From Bacteroides sp. (GTDB taxonomy: Bacteria > Bacteroidota > Bacteroidia > Bacteroidales > Bacteroidaceae): DNA of 64,000 nucleotides. Positions 27,990-36,209 of the stretch are shown here, piece after piece. The notes beneath the pieces were generated by a model. It ran no database searches and was not told the DNA's origin. It worked only from the letters and a program-made list of their open reading frames with translations. Position 1 is the stretch's first letter. Each line of letters starts with the position of its first letter. Both the position numbers and the translations under genes were made by a program. Location of the stretch: positions 49,731 to 113,730 of the forward strand of contig JAFUNS010000046.1 in the NCBI GenBank assembly GCA_017472925.1, written 5' to 3'.

Positions 27990-28011
27990 GTATTAAAAGA
28001 TAGGTAATTCC

Positions 28012-28491
28012 CTAATTCTTAACCTTAGTCAAATCATAAACACTTTGGCTGATGGTTTCCTGCAAAGTGGAATCGTTCACCATCCGAAGGGTGGTATCGT
28101 TTACTATCACAAAATACATGGGGCTGTTGCCATCGTCGGGAGTAAGCTTCACGGCCTTCTTCGGTTTGTTGTTCACAACCTTGTGAATTTCATTCTTCTT
28201 TCCTTTCGAAGTAAAGGTCTGATTCTTTCCAGGACCGGCTGCATCCAAATAAGTCATATCGAGTGTATACAGAGTATCAATACCATCGGTGGTAACTCCC
28301 AAAGTCAAAACAAAATCAATGCCCGGCCCATCGGCAGCAGGAATAGTACCGGTAAACACTTCGTCAACTTCCATAATGGGGAGGGCATCCATTGTGGTAT
28401 CTGCCATTTCTGCCTGTACGGTTTTCTTGTTATTTGATTGGCAAGAAGCCAAAGCTGCTACAAGGGCAGCAAACATGAGTAACTTTTTCAT
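28012..28491 (-). CDS. NlpE-like copper-homeostasis lipoprotein
   Basis: The 159-residue protein has a lipoprotein signal (AALASCQS). The ATG at 28491 is chosen over 28515 because it places the signal peptide correctly (MKKLLMF). The mature part has the NlpE/CutF N-terminal-domain pattern: an FTGTIPAADGPGIDFVLTL strand pair and a DTTLRMV hairpin near the end. NlpE proteins sense envelope or copper stress at the outer membrane; Bacteroidetes versions are small and uncharacterised. It stands alone on the minus strand, just outside the island. Confidence 0.78.
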   Translation of the reverse strand: MKKLLMFAALVAALASCQSNNKKTVQAEMADTTMDALPIMEVDEVFTGTIPAADGPGIDFVLTLGVTTDGIDTLYTLDMTYLDAAGPGKNQTFTSKGKKNEIHKVVNNKPKKAVKLTPDDGNSPMYFVIVNDTTLRMVNDSTLQETISQSVYDLTKVKN

Positions 28492-28548
28492 TGTGAATTG
28501 CTTTAAATTTATCAATCAACAGAAATAACAAACAGTTGTTGAAAAGGT

Positions 28549-30582
28549 TCAGAACTTGAAACGCAATTGCAGATACAAGTCGCTTTTAACGGATTTGTTG
28601 ATTTGTTCCAAAGCTGTACCTATGGTTTCTCTGTCGAAATATTGGGTTAAACCATATTTAGCCTGAAGAACACAATGTTTACCCCATTCATAACGGGCTA
28701 CCAAGGCATACCTCATTCCTTTGCCATAGAAAGAAGGAAATGAAAAACTATAAAGCAATCCTTTTTCATACATGGAGATGCGAGAACTGTAATCATCAGT
28801 ACAAAACCAAGCTACCTGACCATCCAAACGCAAAGGAAAGTTGCTGAACAATACTCCCGCTCCTTGAGAAATCATGATACCTTGCGAAGCGGACTGATGG
28901 CGATGGTGTGCATTTACATAATCTATGGTAGTTTTCAACATCCAAACATCGGAAGGTGTATAATTCAACTGGTATTTCCATCGTTGCTGAATATAAGGAA
29001 GCGTGGATTTATTTTTGGAATCATCCGTATAGTCTTTTTGTTTGTTTTTATAGCGGTATCTTATGAACATATCCAGTTCATAAGTAGGTGAATAACTTAA
29101 TTGTACCAAACCATCAAAACCGGTAGTTCCTGCCTTGCTAACCAAATATTTTTTCCATGGAAAGTAGAAATAATCGGCATATGCATTTAATTTGAAGTAA
29201 CGTAATAAATTGGTTTCCAAACCTATATAAATACCACTTTCGTTTTGAACCGTACTTCCCTCGCCTACCGAACGAGCATAAATGCTTTGGTATGCCGCAT
29301 CGTAAAATCGGTTCATAACTGTAATTTGAGTATCCGATTTCGGTGAATAACGTAACATATTCAGTGTTGCTATCCGTCCTGCTTTGTCTATGGCTGTTTC
29401 GCCTGAAAAGGTGAATTGCTTGTAGAATAGTTTATAATTGATTCCGGCATTGAAAAAATCACTTCCACGAGCATAATAGGTATTGTAATAGCGAGCCGAA
29501 GGATTCAACACCTTGTTGAAAACATTATAAACCGTTGTTAATCCCAGTTCATAATATTTTCCGTTATAATGTATATTACTGCCAATCACATGGTTAGAGA
29601 AAGAATTCCGTTTGTTGAAATCGGTAGTAGTACGAAAATAACCATCCTTTTTCAACGAGGTTATAAACCGGTTATCCACAGTTCCACTCATCTTCCGATA
29701 AGAATAGAAAGCATCGGCTATCCATCGTTTGGAAAGTCGATAACTGATGGCTACTCCTTGGAAATAGTTATACTCATCGGTAGAAGAATGTTTCTTGATA
29801 CCCTTTGATTGGTTGCCCAAAGTAGAAAGTGTAGCACTTTTACCCATACTGAAACCGGTGTTGATAACTAATCCATAACCATACCCCAAACGATAATTAC
29901 CAATAGCCAATGTCTTGATTTTACCGATATTACGAATGAGGAAATACGGTGAATAATAATCATATCCTTTGCGATTCCTACCTTCGAAGAAAGGTTCGCC
30001 GGCATCTTTTTCTGCAGTTAATCCTATATATAAACGATCACTGTAATGATAACTATATCTTACATTGTGATAGAACCCATATCCCAAATACTTGTTCTTA
30101 TAGCCGGTTTTGGTATAGAAAGGAATGTCAACCCTTGTGGATAACTCGTGTTTACCCTTTTTCAACATTTGTTTGAAAGTATGTTTATATTCCTCTTTTT
30201 CAATGGGTTGAAAGGTTATAAAAGGTAATAAATAACGAATAGTTTGCCTGTTCATATCTTCTACCATCATCAATTCTTTCTCGTTCTGTATGGAACCATA
30301 TTTATAGATATAGTACAGTATATTTTCTATCAACTGGTCGGATAGAAAAGGAAATCTTTCCAACTGTTCTTTGGTTGCCCGGTTGATATCCAAGGGATGT
30401 TCCTTCAAATCGGCCAGTTCTTCCAACAAATTCTCCCACTGATAAGAATTTTCTTCTTCATTTTCGGCCAATTGTTCGATTACTTCTTCCCAAGTAGTTT
30501 GTGCCGATAAGTTATTAACAAAGAAAAACATTGAAATACAAGTAATTGACATTACTTTCAACAAACTTATTAATTTTTCCAT
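28549..30582 (-). CDS. Helix-hairpin-helix / beta-barrel outer-membrane protein
   Basis: The 677-residue protein has a signal peptide (ending NNLSAQ). Two helix-hairpin-helix units follow (about 70-135: HPLDINRATKEQLERFPFL, then MVEDMNRQTIRYLLPFI). From about residue 150 it is a long beta-barrel-like region with alternating aromatics ending in Phe (LRFKF). The combination of a ComEA-like HhH region with a barrel is a known but uncharacterised Bacteroidetes family; a link to DNA is only suggested by the HhH fold. The ATG at 30582 is used because the in-frame codon at 30588 is TTG. It diverges from the DUF4294 gene. Confidence 0.83.
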   Translation of the reverse strand: MEKLISLLKVMSITCISMFFFVNNLSAQTTWEEVIEQLAENEEENSYQWENLLEELADLKEHPLDINRATKEQLERFPFLSDQLIENILYYIYKYGSIQNEKELMMVEDMNRQTIRYLLPFITFQPIEKEEYKHTFKQMLKKGKHELSTRVDIPFYTKTGYKNKYLGYGFYHNVRYSYHYSDRLYIGLTAEKDAGEPFFEGRNRKGYDYYSPYFLIRNIGKIKTLAIGNYRLGYGYGLVINTGFSMGKSATLSTLGNQSKGIKKHSSTDEYNYFQGVAISYRLSKRWIADAFYSYRKMSGTVDNRFITSLKKDGYFRTTTDFNKRNSFSNHVIGSNIHYNGKYYELGLTTVYNVFNKVLNPSARYYNTYYARGSDFFNAGINYKLFYKQFTFSGETAIDKAGRIATLNMLRYSPKSDTQITVMNRFYDAAYQSIYARSVGEGSTVQNESGIYIGLETNLLRYFKLNAYADYFYFPWKKYLVSKAGTTGFDGLVQLSYSPTYELDMFIRYRYKNKQKDYTDDSKNKSTLPYIQQRWKYQLNYTPSDVWMLKTTIDYVNAHHRHQSASQGIMISQGAGVLFSNFPLRLDGQVAWFCTDDYSSRISMYEKGLLYSFSFPSFYGKGMRYALVARYEWGKHCVLQAKYGLTQYFDRETIGTALEQINKSVKSDLYLQLRFKF

Positions 30583-30659
30583 ATTCAAATGTGTTTGATG
30601 TTAAATAATCTATTTAGATACAATACCCTACCATATTTCTTCGTACTTTTACACCGAAA

Positions 30660-31262
30660 ATGAAACGGATACTGATTTTCATATTCCTATGCTCGTTGTC
30701 GTGCATTGCAACTTACTCGCAATCTAAGGAAGAAACAACTTCCATCAACGGATATATGGTACCTGTCTGTGTATATCAGGGAGATACCATCCCATCGTTG
30801 CGTATGCCTATACTATACGTATTCAAACCCTTGAATCTCAATAGTGAAAAGAAAAGAAGAGAATATAACCGCTTGGTAAGGAACGTGAAAAAGACACTAC
30901 CTATAGCCAAGGAAGTAAACCGGGCCATCATTGAAACCTACGAATACTTACAAACACTTCCTGATGAGAAAGCCAGACAAAAACACTTGAAGTTAGTGGA
31001 GAAAAGCATTAAAGAACAATATACACCTGTTATGAAGAAACTAACTTTTTCACAAGGTAAACTGTTAATAAAGTTAGTAAACCGTGAAACCGATTCTTCT
31101 TCATACGAGTTGGTAAAAGCTTTTCTGGGACCATTCAAAGCCGGGTTTTATCAAGCATTTGCATCATTGTTTGGAGCAAGCCTTAAAAAAGAATATCATC
31201 CGGAAGACGAAGATGCTATGACAGAACGTGTTGTGTTATTGGTAGAAAGCGGACAACTCTAA
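30660..31262 (+). CDS. DUF4294 exported protein
   Basis: The 200-residue protein has a signal peptide (ending TYSQSK). The mature part begins with a small beta region (GYMVPVCVYQGDTIPSL) and then long charged helices (about 65-175). It matches the DUF4294 family, a conserved Bacteroidetes group of unknown role. It is divergent from the HhH/barrel gene with about 75 bp between, so a shared promoter region and a related envelope role are plausible. It converges on the TrmH-type gene with a 2-bp gap. Confidence 0.85.
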   Translation: MKRILIFIFLCSLSCIATYSQSKEETTSINGYMVPVCVYQGDTIPSLRMPILYVFKPLNLNSEKKRREYNRLVRNVKKTLPIAKEVNRAIIETYEYLQTLPDEKARQKHLKLVEKSIKEQYTPVMKKLTFSQGKLLIKLVNRETDSSSYELVKAFLGPFKAGFYQAFASLFGASLKKEYHPEDEDAMTERVVLLVESGQL

Positions 31263-31264
31263 CT

Positions 31265-31804
31265 TTACTTTCTGAATTCCATCAATTTATTGGCAAACTC
31301 CCAAAGTACAATTCCTGTAGTAACCGAAACATTAAGTGAGTGTTTGGTACCATATTGAGGAATTTCAATACATCCGTCGCAAGCATTGACCACTTCCTGT
31401 TGTACACCTTTTACTTCATTACCCATTACAATGGCGTATTTTTTATCGGCATCCAACGAAAGATCACCCAACATAGTACTTCCTTCCACTTGTTCAATAG
31501 CAAGTACGGTATATCCTTCATTATGAAGCTCTTCTACAGCTTCCAAGGTATGATTTTTATAAATCCAATCTACTGTATCTTCAGCACCAAGAGCGGTCTT
31601 ATGCATTTCGGGATGAGGAGGAGTAGCGGTAATTCCACAAAGATAGATACAGTTTACAAGGAATGCATCCGATGTGCGGAATACAGATCCGATATTATGC
31701 AAGCTACGGACTTCATCCAATACAACTACTAATGGAAGTTTGTCGGCCTGCTTGAATTCATCGACAGAAAGTCGGTTTAATTCGGTAATCTTGAGTTTTC
31801 TCAT
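31265..31804 (-). CDS. TrmH/SpoU family RNA 2'-O-methyltransferase
   Basis: The 179-residue protein carries the three SPOUT motifs: an N-terminal SLHNIGSVFRTSDAF (motif 1, about 35), VMGNEVKGV (motif 2, about 125) and IPQYGTKHSLNVSVTTGI (motif 3, about 148). SPOUT enzymes form a knotted dimer that binds SAM and methylate tRNA or rRNA ribose. It lacks the N-terminal substrate-binding domain of RlmB, so tRNA is the more likely target. A -7 box (CAAAGATA, 31836-31843) lies 31 bp upstream. Confidence 0.9.
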   Translation of the reverse strand: MRKLKITELNRLSVDEFKQADKLPLVVVLDEVRSLHNIGSVFRTSDAFLVNCIYLCGITATPPHPEMHKTALGAEDTVDWIYKNHTLEAVEELHNEGYTVLAIEQVEGSTMLGDLSLDADKKYAIVMGNEVKGVQQEVVNACDGCIEIPQYGTKHSLNVSVTTGIVLWEFANKLMEFRK

Positions 31805-32038
31805 ATTTTAATTGTAGTATTGATTTATATGGTTGCAAAGATAACATTAAATTGTTCATAACTGTTGAAAACCGGTGAAAACTTTGGGCACATATTTTAA
31901 AAAATTTTTCTTGCATAATTCAAAAAGCGATATATGAAGATATACAAACCAACAATCCAAAAAATATAGCCTGAATTTAAATATCCAATATCAACACATT
32001 TTAATCCACATTTTGCATGTTCATAACCATAAAGTTTT

Positions 32039-32046
32039 TAACTTTG
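32039..32046 (+). promoter_or_regulatory. -7 box of the candidate small RNA / nadA leader
   Basis: TAACTTTG fits TAnnTTTG. A start about 7 bp downstream would put the 5' end just before the 12-bp terminal stem. Confidence 0.55.
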
Positions 32047-32049
32047 CGC

Positions 32050-32227
32050 ATTATTAACCGTCTGTTGATAGAGAAGCTAATGTAACTGTATTACAACAAA
32101 TAAGCCTATTAATAGGGTGTTAAATGACAATTACCCTTAAGCTAATAACTTACTGGGCAAGAAAAGTGGGTATTAATTAATGAACACTATCAACAGACTA
32201 TTATCATCAGTATAGGTTCTTTTTTTG
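32050..32227 (+). ncRNA. Structured RNA candidate, 6S-like
   Basis: This sits in a 449-bp gap with no ORF. A perfect 12-bp terminal stem, GTCTGTTGATAG (32060-32071) with CTATCAACAGAC (32187-32198), encloses about 115 nt with one inner AGGGT/ACCCT hairpin (near 32115-32137) and large unpaired flanks. A T-run (32219-32226) follows. A promoter box precedes it at 32039. The single closing stem with a wide internal bubble resembles 6S RNA architecture. Alternatively it is the nadA leader. The family name is inference; the stem is observed. Confidence 0.45.
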
Positions 32228-32253
32228 AAAGGAAGAAAAATAATAAGATTATA

Positions 32254-33246
32254 ATGAATAAATCGGAATGGTTGAAAAAGGGGTATGTTACCGAAGCGGT
32301 AGACAAGAACCTCGACTTGAAAGCAGAGATAGACAGACTGCGTAAGGAAAAGAATGCAGTAATCTTAGGACACTACTATCAAAGTGGAGATATTCAGGAT
32401 ATAGCCGACTTTGTGGGTGATAGTCTGGCTTTGGCACAATGGGCTGCTAAAACCGATGCTGACATTATTGTAATGTGTGGTGTACACTTCATGGGTGAAA
32501 CTGCCAAGGTGCTTTGTCCGGATAAGAAAGTCCTGGTACCCGACTTTAATGCCGGTTGTTCATTAGCCGACAGTTGTCCGGCCGATCAATTTGCACAGTT
32601 TGTCAAAGAACATCCCGACCATACAGTCATTTCCTATGTAAACACTACTGCAGCTGTCAAGGCAGTGACTGATGTGGTGGTGACTTCTACCAATGCCAAG
32701 CAGATAGTGGAAAGTTTTCCAAAGGAAGAAAAAATAATCTTTGGTCCTGATAGAAACCTGGGTAATTATATTAACTCCATTACGAACAGGCAAATGCTTT
32801 TATGGAATGGAGCTTGCCATGTGCATGAACAATTCTCTGTGGAAAAGATTCTGGAACTGAAGAAACAATATCCTGATGCTGATGTGTTGGTACATCCTGA
32901 ATGTAAGGGTGCTGTAGCCAAATTGGCCGATAAGGTGGCTTCTACTGCCGGCTTGTTGAAATATGCTATCAACAGCCCTAAGAAAGATTTCTTGGTAGCT
33001 ACCGAAAGCGGTATTCTTCATGAAATGCGCAAACAGTGTCCTGAAAAGAATTTCATTCCTGTTCCTCCCGAAGATGGTACTTGTGCTTGCAATGAATGTA
33101 ACTATATGCGCTTGAACACCTTGGAAAAGCTGTATAATACATTAAAATATGAATGGCCCGAGGTAACAGTCGATTCTGAAGTAGCTAAAGAAGCAGTAAA
33201 ACCTATCCAACGGATGTTGGAAATTTCAGCCAAGTTGGGATTATAA
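32254..33246 (+). CDS. nadA: Quinolinate synthase NadA
   Basis: The 330-residue cytoplasmic enzyme condenses iminoaspartate with dihydroxyacetone phosphate to quinolinate in de novo NAD synthesis. Family motifs are VILGHYYQSGDIQDIADFVG near residue 35, MCGVHFMGETAK near 74, HPECKGAV near 215 and GTCACNEC near 277; the cysteines bind a [4Fe-4S] cluster. Length is standard. nadB and nadC are not adjacent. A structured leader or separate RNA precedes it, and a terminator follows at 33262. Confidence 0.97.
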   Translation: MNKSEWLKKGYVTEAVDKNLDLKAEIDRLRKEKNAVILGHYYQSGDIQDIADFVGDSLALAQWAAKTDADIIVMCGVHFMGETAKVLCPDKKVLVPDFNAGCSLADSCPADQFAQFVKEHPDHTVISYVNTTAAVKAVTDVVVTSTNAKQIVESFPKEEKIIFGPDRNLGNYINSITNRQMLLWNGACHVHEQFSVEKILELKKQYPDADVLVHPECKGAVAKLADKVASTAGLLKYAINSPKKDFLVATESGILHEMRKQCPEKNFIPVPPEDGTCACNECNYMRLNTLEKLYNTLKYEWPEVTVDSEVAKEAVKPIQRMLEISAKLGL

Positions 33247-33261
33247 TAAGAACTAAAAATA

Positions 33262-33303
33262 AGAGAGAGGATTCTCACGAACACTCTCTCTTGATGTTTT
33301 TAT
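33262..33303 (+). terminator. nadA terminator
   Basis: Stem AGAGAGAG (33262-33269) with CTCTCTCT (33284-33291), then a T-rich tail. Confidence 0.8.
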
Positions 33304-33355
33304 AAAACACTTTTTTAAAAAGTTAAATAAAATACACAACACTATGTGTATTTAC

Positions 33356-33424
33356 AAATGGGTTCATTTGAACTCATTTGATTTCTTAATTGTGTAGTAG
33401 GAGTATAGTATCTATACTCCTACT
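33356..33424. other. Two tandem hairpins in the nadA-response regulator gap
   Basis: The 328-bp gap (33247-33574) holds, after the nadA terminator, AAATGGGTTC/GAACTCATTT (33356-33379, one wobble) and a perfect 13-bp stem AGTAGGAGTATAG/CTATACTCCTACT (33396-33424) with a 3-nt loop. They could be an operator pair or a small structured transcript. A -7 box TATATTTG (33550-33557) lies 17 bp before the regulator gene. Confidence 0.65.
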
Positions 33425-33574
33425 GTATATATTTATGTGCAGTGTTTTTACATAACAAAAGTAGTTATTGTTTTTATAGCTATAGTAAAGGAATATCTGA
33501 CCTTTTTCTGACTTTTTTATAACCTTGATTCTTGTTTTTCTATTTATACTATATTTGCGAAAAAATTAATCAAG

Positions 33575-34270
33575 ATGATAAAGTTATTGATAGTTGAAGA
33601 TAATTTTGATATTGCATCTTTTTTAACAAATGGATTGAAACAATTTGGTGAGTATAAAATAGTTATTGCTAATAATGGAAAGGAAGCAATCAAACAATGG
33701 AAATCATTTGAACCTGATATTATAACTTCAGATATAAATATGCCTGTAATGGATGGATTTAAAATGGCCGAAATTATTCGTAATATTGATTTACATATAC
33801 CTATTATATTTTTTACCGGGTTCAATACACGTGAAAATGTATTAGGTTCTTATGAAGTAGGTGCCAATTATTATTTAAAAAAGCCTTTTGAAATAGATGA
33901 ATTTGATGCCCATATCAAAGGTATATTGAGTAGAGGTAATACTAAATCAAATTGTGATTGTTATAAAATAGGTTCTTTCACTTATTTAAAAAAGCATTTT
34001 ATATTGAGGCATGAACCAACAAATGAGGAAATTCGTTTGACAAAGATGGAATCAGATGTACTTCTTCTATTAGTTTCAAAACTAAATGAACCCATTTCAA
34101 AGAATGTGTTTTATCATATTTTGTGGAATCCTAGTAATGATGAGAAATCTTTACAGAATTGTTTATATAAACAAATAAAGAATGTGCGGAAATATATCAA
34201 AAAAGATTCAAATGTACAGATAGTTTCGTTATCTCGAATAGGATATAAACTAGAGGTAAAATCTACATAA
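33575..34270 (+). CDS. OmpR-family response regulator, orphan
   Basis: The 231-residue protein has a receiver domain (1-118) with acidic pocket VEDN, phospho-acceptor Asp53 (TSDINMPVMDG), Thr81 and Lys103 (LKKPF), and a C-terminal winged-helix DNA-binding domain (about 130-228, ending SRIGYKLE). No histidine kinase gene is adjacent, so its partner is elsewhere. The C-terminal domain is similar to RprY-type regulators of Bacteroides, but identity is not certain. Base composition is more AT-rich than the flanking core genes. Confidence 0.9.
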   Translation: MIKLLIVEDNFDIASFLTNGLKQFGEYKIVIANNGKEAIKQWKSFEPDIITSDINMPVMDGFKMAEIIRNIDLHIPIIFFTGFNTRENVLGSYEVGANYYLKKPFEIDEFDAHIKGILSRGNTKSNCDCYKIGSFTYLKKHFILRHEPTNEEIRLTKMESDVLLLLVSKLNEPISKNVFYHILWNPSNDEKSLQNCLYKQIKNVRKYIKKDSNVQIVSLSRIGYKLEVKST

Positions 34271-34282
34271 CTTAGTATATAT

Positions 34283-34328
34283 AGAATGAAAAATATGGAT
34301 GTATTTACACATCCATATTATTCATTCT
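34283..34328. terminator. Shared terminator between the regulator gene and rdgB
   Basis: Nested stems GAATGA/TCATTC and AATATGGATG/CATCCATATT (34292-34319). It overlaps the rdgB stop codon, serving two convergent genes. Confidence 0.75.
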
Positions 34329-34899
34329 TTAAATAGGTACAAAGTGCTTCTACAGCTTTGGCACGATGACTTATTTGGTTTTTGATATCGTTACCCAATT
34401 CGGCAAACGTATTTTCATATCCTTCGGGTACAAAAATAGGATCGTATCCAAAACCTGTTTCACCCCGTTTTTCTTCAATGATTATACCTTTGCAAATACC
34501 TTCGAAAGTATGTACTTTATCGTCAATAATCAAACAAATGGAAGTACGGAATTGTGCCTTACGATTTGTTTTTCCGATTAGGTTTTGAAGTAGTTTCTGC
34601 ATATTGGCTTCAGAATCGTGTCCACTACCGGCATAGCGGGCTGAAAATACTCCAGGTTCACCATTCAATGCTTCCACTTCCAATCCGGTATCGTCGGCAA
34701 AACAATCATATCCATATTTTTGATGGATGTAAGATGCCTTTTGAAAAGCATTTCCTTCCAATGTATCGGCAGTTTCTGGAATATCTTCCTGGCAATTGAT
34801 ATCTTTTAAACTCAATAAATCAATCTTATCGCCTAATATTTGGGAGATTTCTTCCAGTTTATGAGCATTATTTGTAACAAATACCAATTTCTTGTTCAT
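34318..34899 (-). CDS. rdgB: Non-canonical purine NTP pyrophosphatase (RdgB/HAM1)
   Basis: The 193-residue enzyme removes ITP, dITP and XTP from the nucleotide pool. Motifs are [12 protein letters not shown] at the N-terminus, [23 protein letters not shown] (about 68-90) and [11 protein letters not shown] (about 148), ending with the SHRAKA helix. Length is typical. It is the last gene of the topA-aroK-argB-rdgB run, 6 bp after argB. Confidence 0.95.
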   Translation of the reverse strand: MNKKLVFVTNNAHKLEEISQILGDKIDLLSLKDINCQEDIPETADTLEGNAFQKASYIHQKYGYDCFADDTGLEVEALNGEPGVFSARYAGSGHDSEANMQKLLQNLIGKTNRKAQFRTSICLIIDDKVHTFEGICKGIIIEEKRGETGFGYDPIFVPEGYENTFAELGNDIKNQISHRAKAVEALCTYLKNE

Positions 34900-34905
34900 A
34901 ACCTT

Positions 34906-35679
34906 TTATTTTCTGATTATTGTTCCTCCTTCACCATTGATGGAAGAAGCTTGGGTGATGATTACTTGGGATACACCTGCATCGATAGCCGAAAAAGAGT
35001 TCTCTAATTTAGGAATCATTCCACCTTGGATAATACCTTTTTCTACATACATCTTGAATTCTTCGGGAGTGATGACAGGAATTACACTATCATCATCGTT
35101 TTCATCGCTGAGTACACCTTTCTTTTCAAAACAGAATACCAAGGTTACATCAAAGAATTCAGCCAAAGCCTTAGCGGTTTCTCCAGCAATGGTATCGGCA
35201 TTGGTATTGAGCATACTACCTTGTCCATCGTGAGTCAAAGGAGCCATAACAGGAACTACTCCTTGGCGTATAAGATTACTTAACAATTCGGCATTTACTT
35301 TTTGTACATCGCCTACAAATCCATAATCCACATCCTTTACAGGGCGTTTTATAGAACGGATTACATTCATATCGGCACCTGTCAATCCCATGGCATTCAC
35401 TCCTTTGGCTTGAAGTCCGGCTACAATGTTCTTGTTTACCAATCCACCATAGACCATGGTTACTACCTTCAATGTTTCGGCATCGGTAATTCGTCTTCCA
35501 TTCACCATTTTGCTTTCAATACCCAATTGAGCAGCCAGTTTGGTGGCCGAGCGTCCACCACCGTGAACCAATACTTTATATCCTTCGATGGCAGAGAAAT
35601 CAGAAAGAAGTTGGTTTAATGTAGCTTCTTCTTCTACTATTTTACCCCCTACTTTAATAAGAGTCAGTTTTTCTTTCAT
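34906..35679 (-). CDS. argB: Acetylglutamate kinase ArgB
   Basis: The 257-residue kinase phosphorylates N-acetylglutamate in arginine synthesis. Seen: KVGGKIVE near the start, VHGGGRSAT (ATP site), MVNGRRITDAETL and LTGADMNVI. ADTIAGETAKAL and QASSINGEGGTII match the C-terminal nucleotide-binding part. Its start overlaps the aroK stop by 4 bp, which implies translational coupling. Other arginine genes are not in the window. Confidence 0.95.
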   Translation of the reverse strand: MKEKLTLIKVGGKIVEEEATLNQLLSDFSAIEGYKVLVHGGGRSATKLAAQLGIESKMVNGRRITDAETLKVVTMVYGGLVNKNIVAGLQAKGVNAMGLTGADMNVIRSIKRPVKDVDYGFVGDVQKVNAELLSNLIRQGVVPVMAPLTHDGQGSMLNTNADTIAGETAKALAEFFDVTLVFCFEKKGVLSDENDDDSVIPVITPEEFKMYVEKGIIQGGMIPKLENSFSAIDAGVSQVIITQASSINGEGGTIIRK

Positions 35680-36209
35680 ACATTAAGTTTTAATTGTTCT
35701 TTCAAAGCTTCAACAGACAATTGTATCTGCTTTTTGTCTTCCAGTTCATCGGCACGGAATATATGTTTGGCTTTGGTATAGTGAGGCAACCGTTTCTGAA
35801 GTGCATCATGAATGAATGTCTTTAGTTCTTCGTCTGTCTTTTGAGCCAATAGCGGACGTTGTTGTTTGGCTACTTTCAACCGACGGAATAGTACATCCTG
35901 ACTGACTTCCAAGAATACGGTTTCACCACTTTGATTCATGTGTTCCATATTGTCGAAGAAACAAGGTGTTCCACCGCCGGTAGCAATGACTACATCTTCA
36001 AATTCTGCCACTTCATGAAGCATCCGTTTCTCCAATTCGCGGAATCCTTCTTCCGAACGTTCTGCAAAGATTTGTCGAACGGTTTTATGAAATCGTTCTT
36101 CAATGTACCAATCCAAATCGATGAATGTCAGTCCCAAGTGCCGGGCAAACGCTTTTCCTAACGTTGTTTTACCGGCACCCATATATCCTATCAGAAAGAT
36201 GCGTATCAT
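35676..36209 (-). CDS. aroK: Shikimate kinase
   Basis: The 177-residue enzyme phosphorylates shikimate in the aromatic amino-acid pathway. Walker A is GYMGAGKTT (residue 8-16), the shikimate-binding DLD lies near residue 32 (FIDLDWYIE), GGGTPC near 78 contains the substrate-binding Gly-Gly-Gly, and the lid Arg is in QRPLLA. It overlaps topA upstream and argB downstream by 4 bp each. Confidence 0.95.
   Translation of the reverse strand: MIRIFLIGYMGAGKTTLGKAFARHLGLTFIDLDWYIEERFHKTVRQIFAERSEEGFRELEKRMLHEVAEFEDVVIATGGGTPCFFDNMEHMNQSGETVFLEVSQDVLFRRLKVAKQQRPLLAQKTDEELKTFIHDALQKRLPHYTKAKHIFRADELEDKKQIQLSVEALKEQLKLNV

Larger units (their letters stand above)
27630..28011. other. Composite right boundary of the island
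   Basis: No intact gene is present. In order: a 19-bp piece (27634-27652) matching the inner end of the left arm in direct orientation; a GCTGAAATG/CATTTCAGC dyad near 27676-27716; a family C repeat (27776-27831); the inverted vapE 3'-end copy (27854-27948); and a terminator (27952-27989). Confidence 0.8.

Noticed and set aside
33396-33424. Perfect 13-bp hairpin considered as an intrinsic terminator.
   Set aside because: No T-run follows closely, and nadA already has a terminator at 33262.
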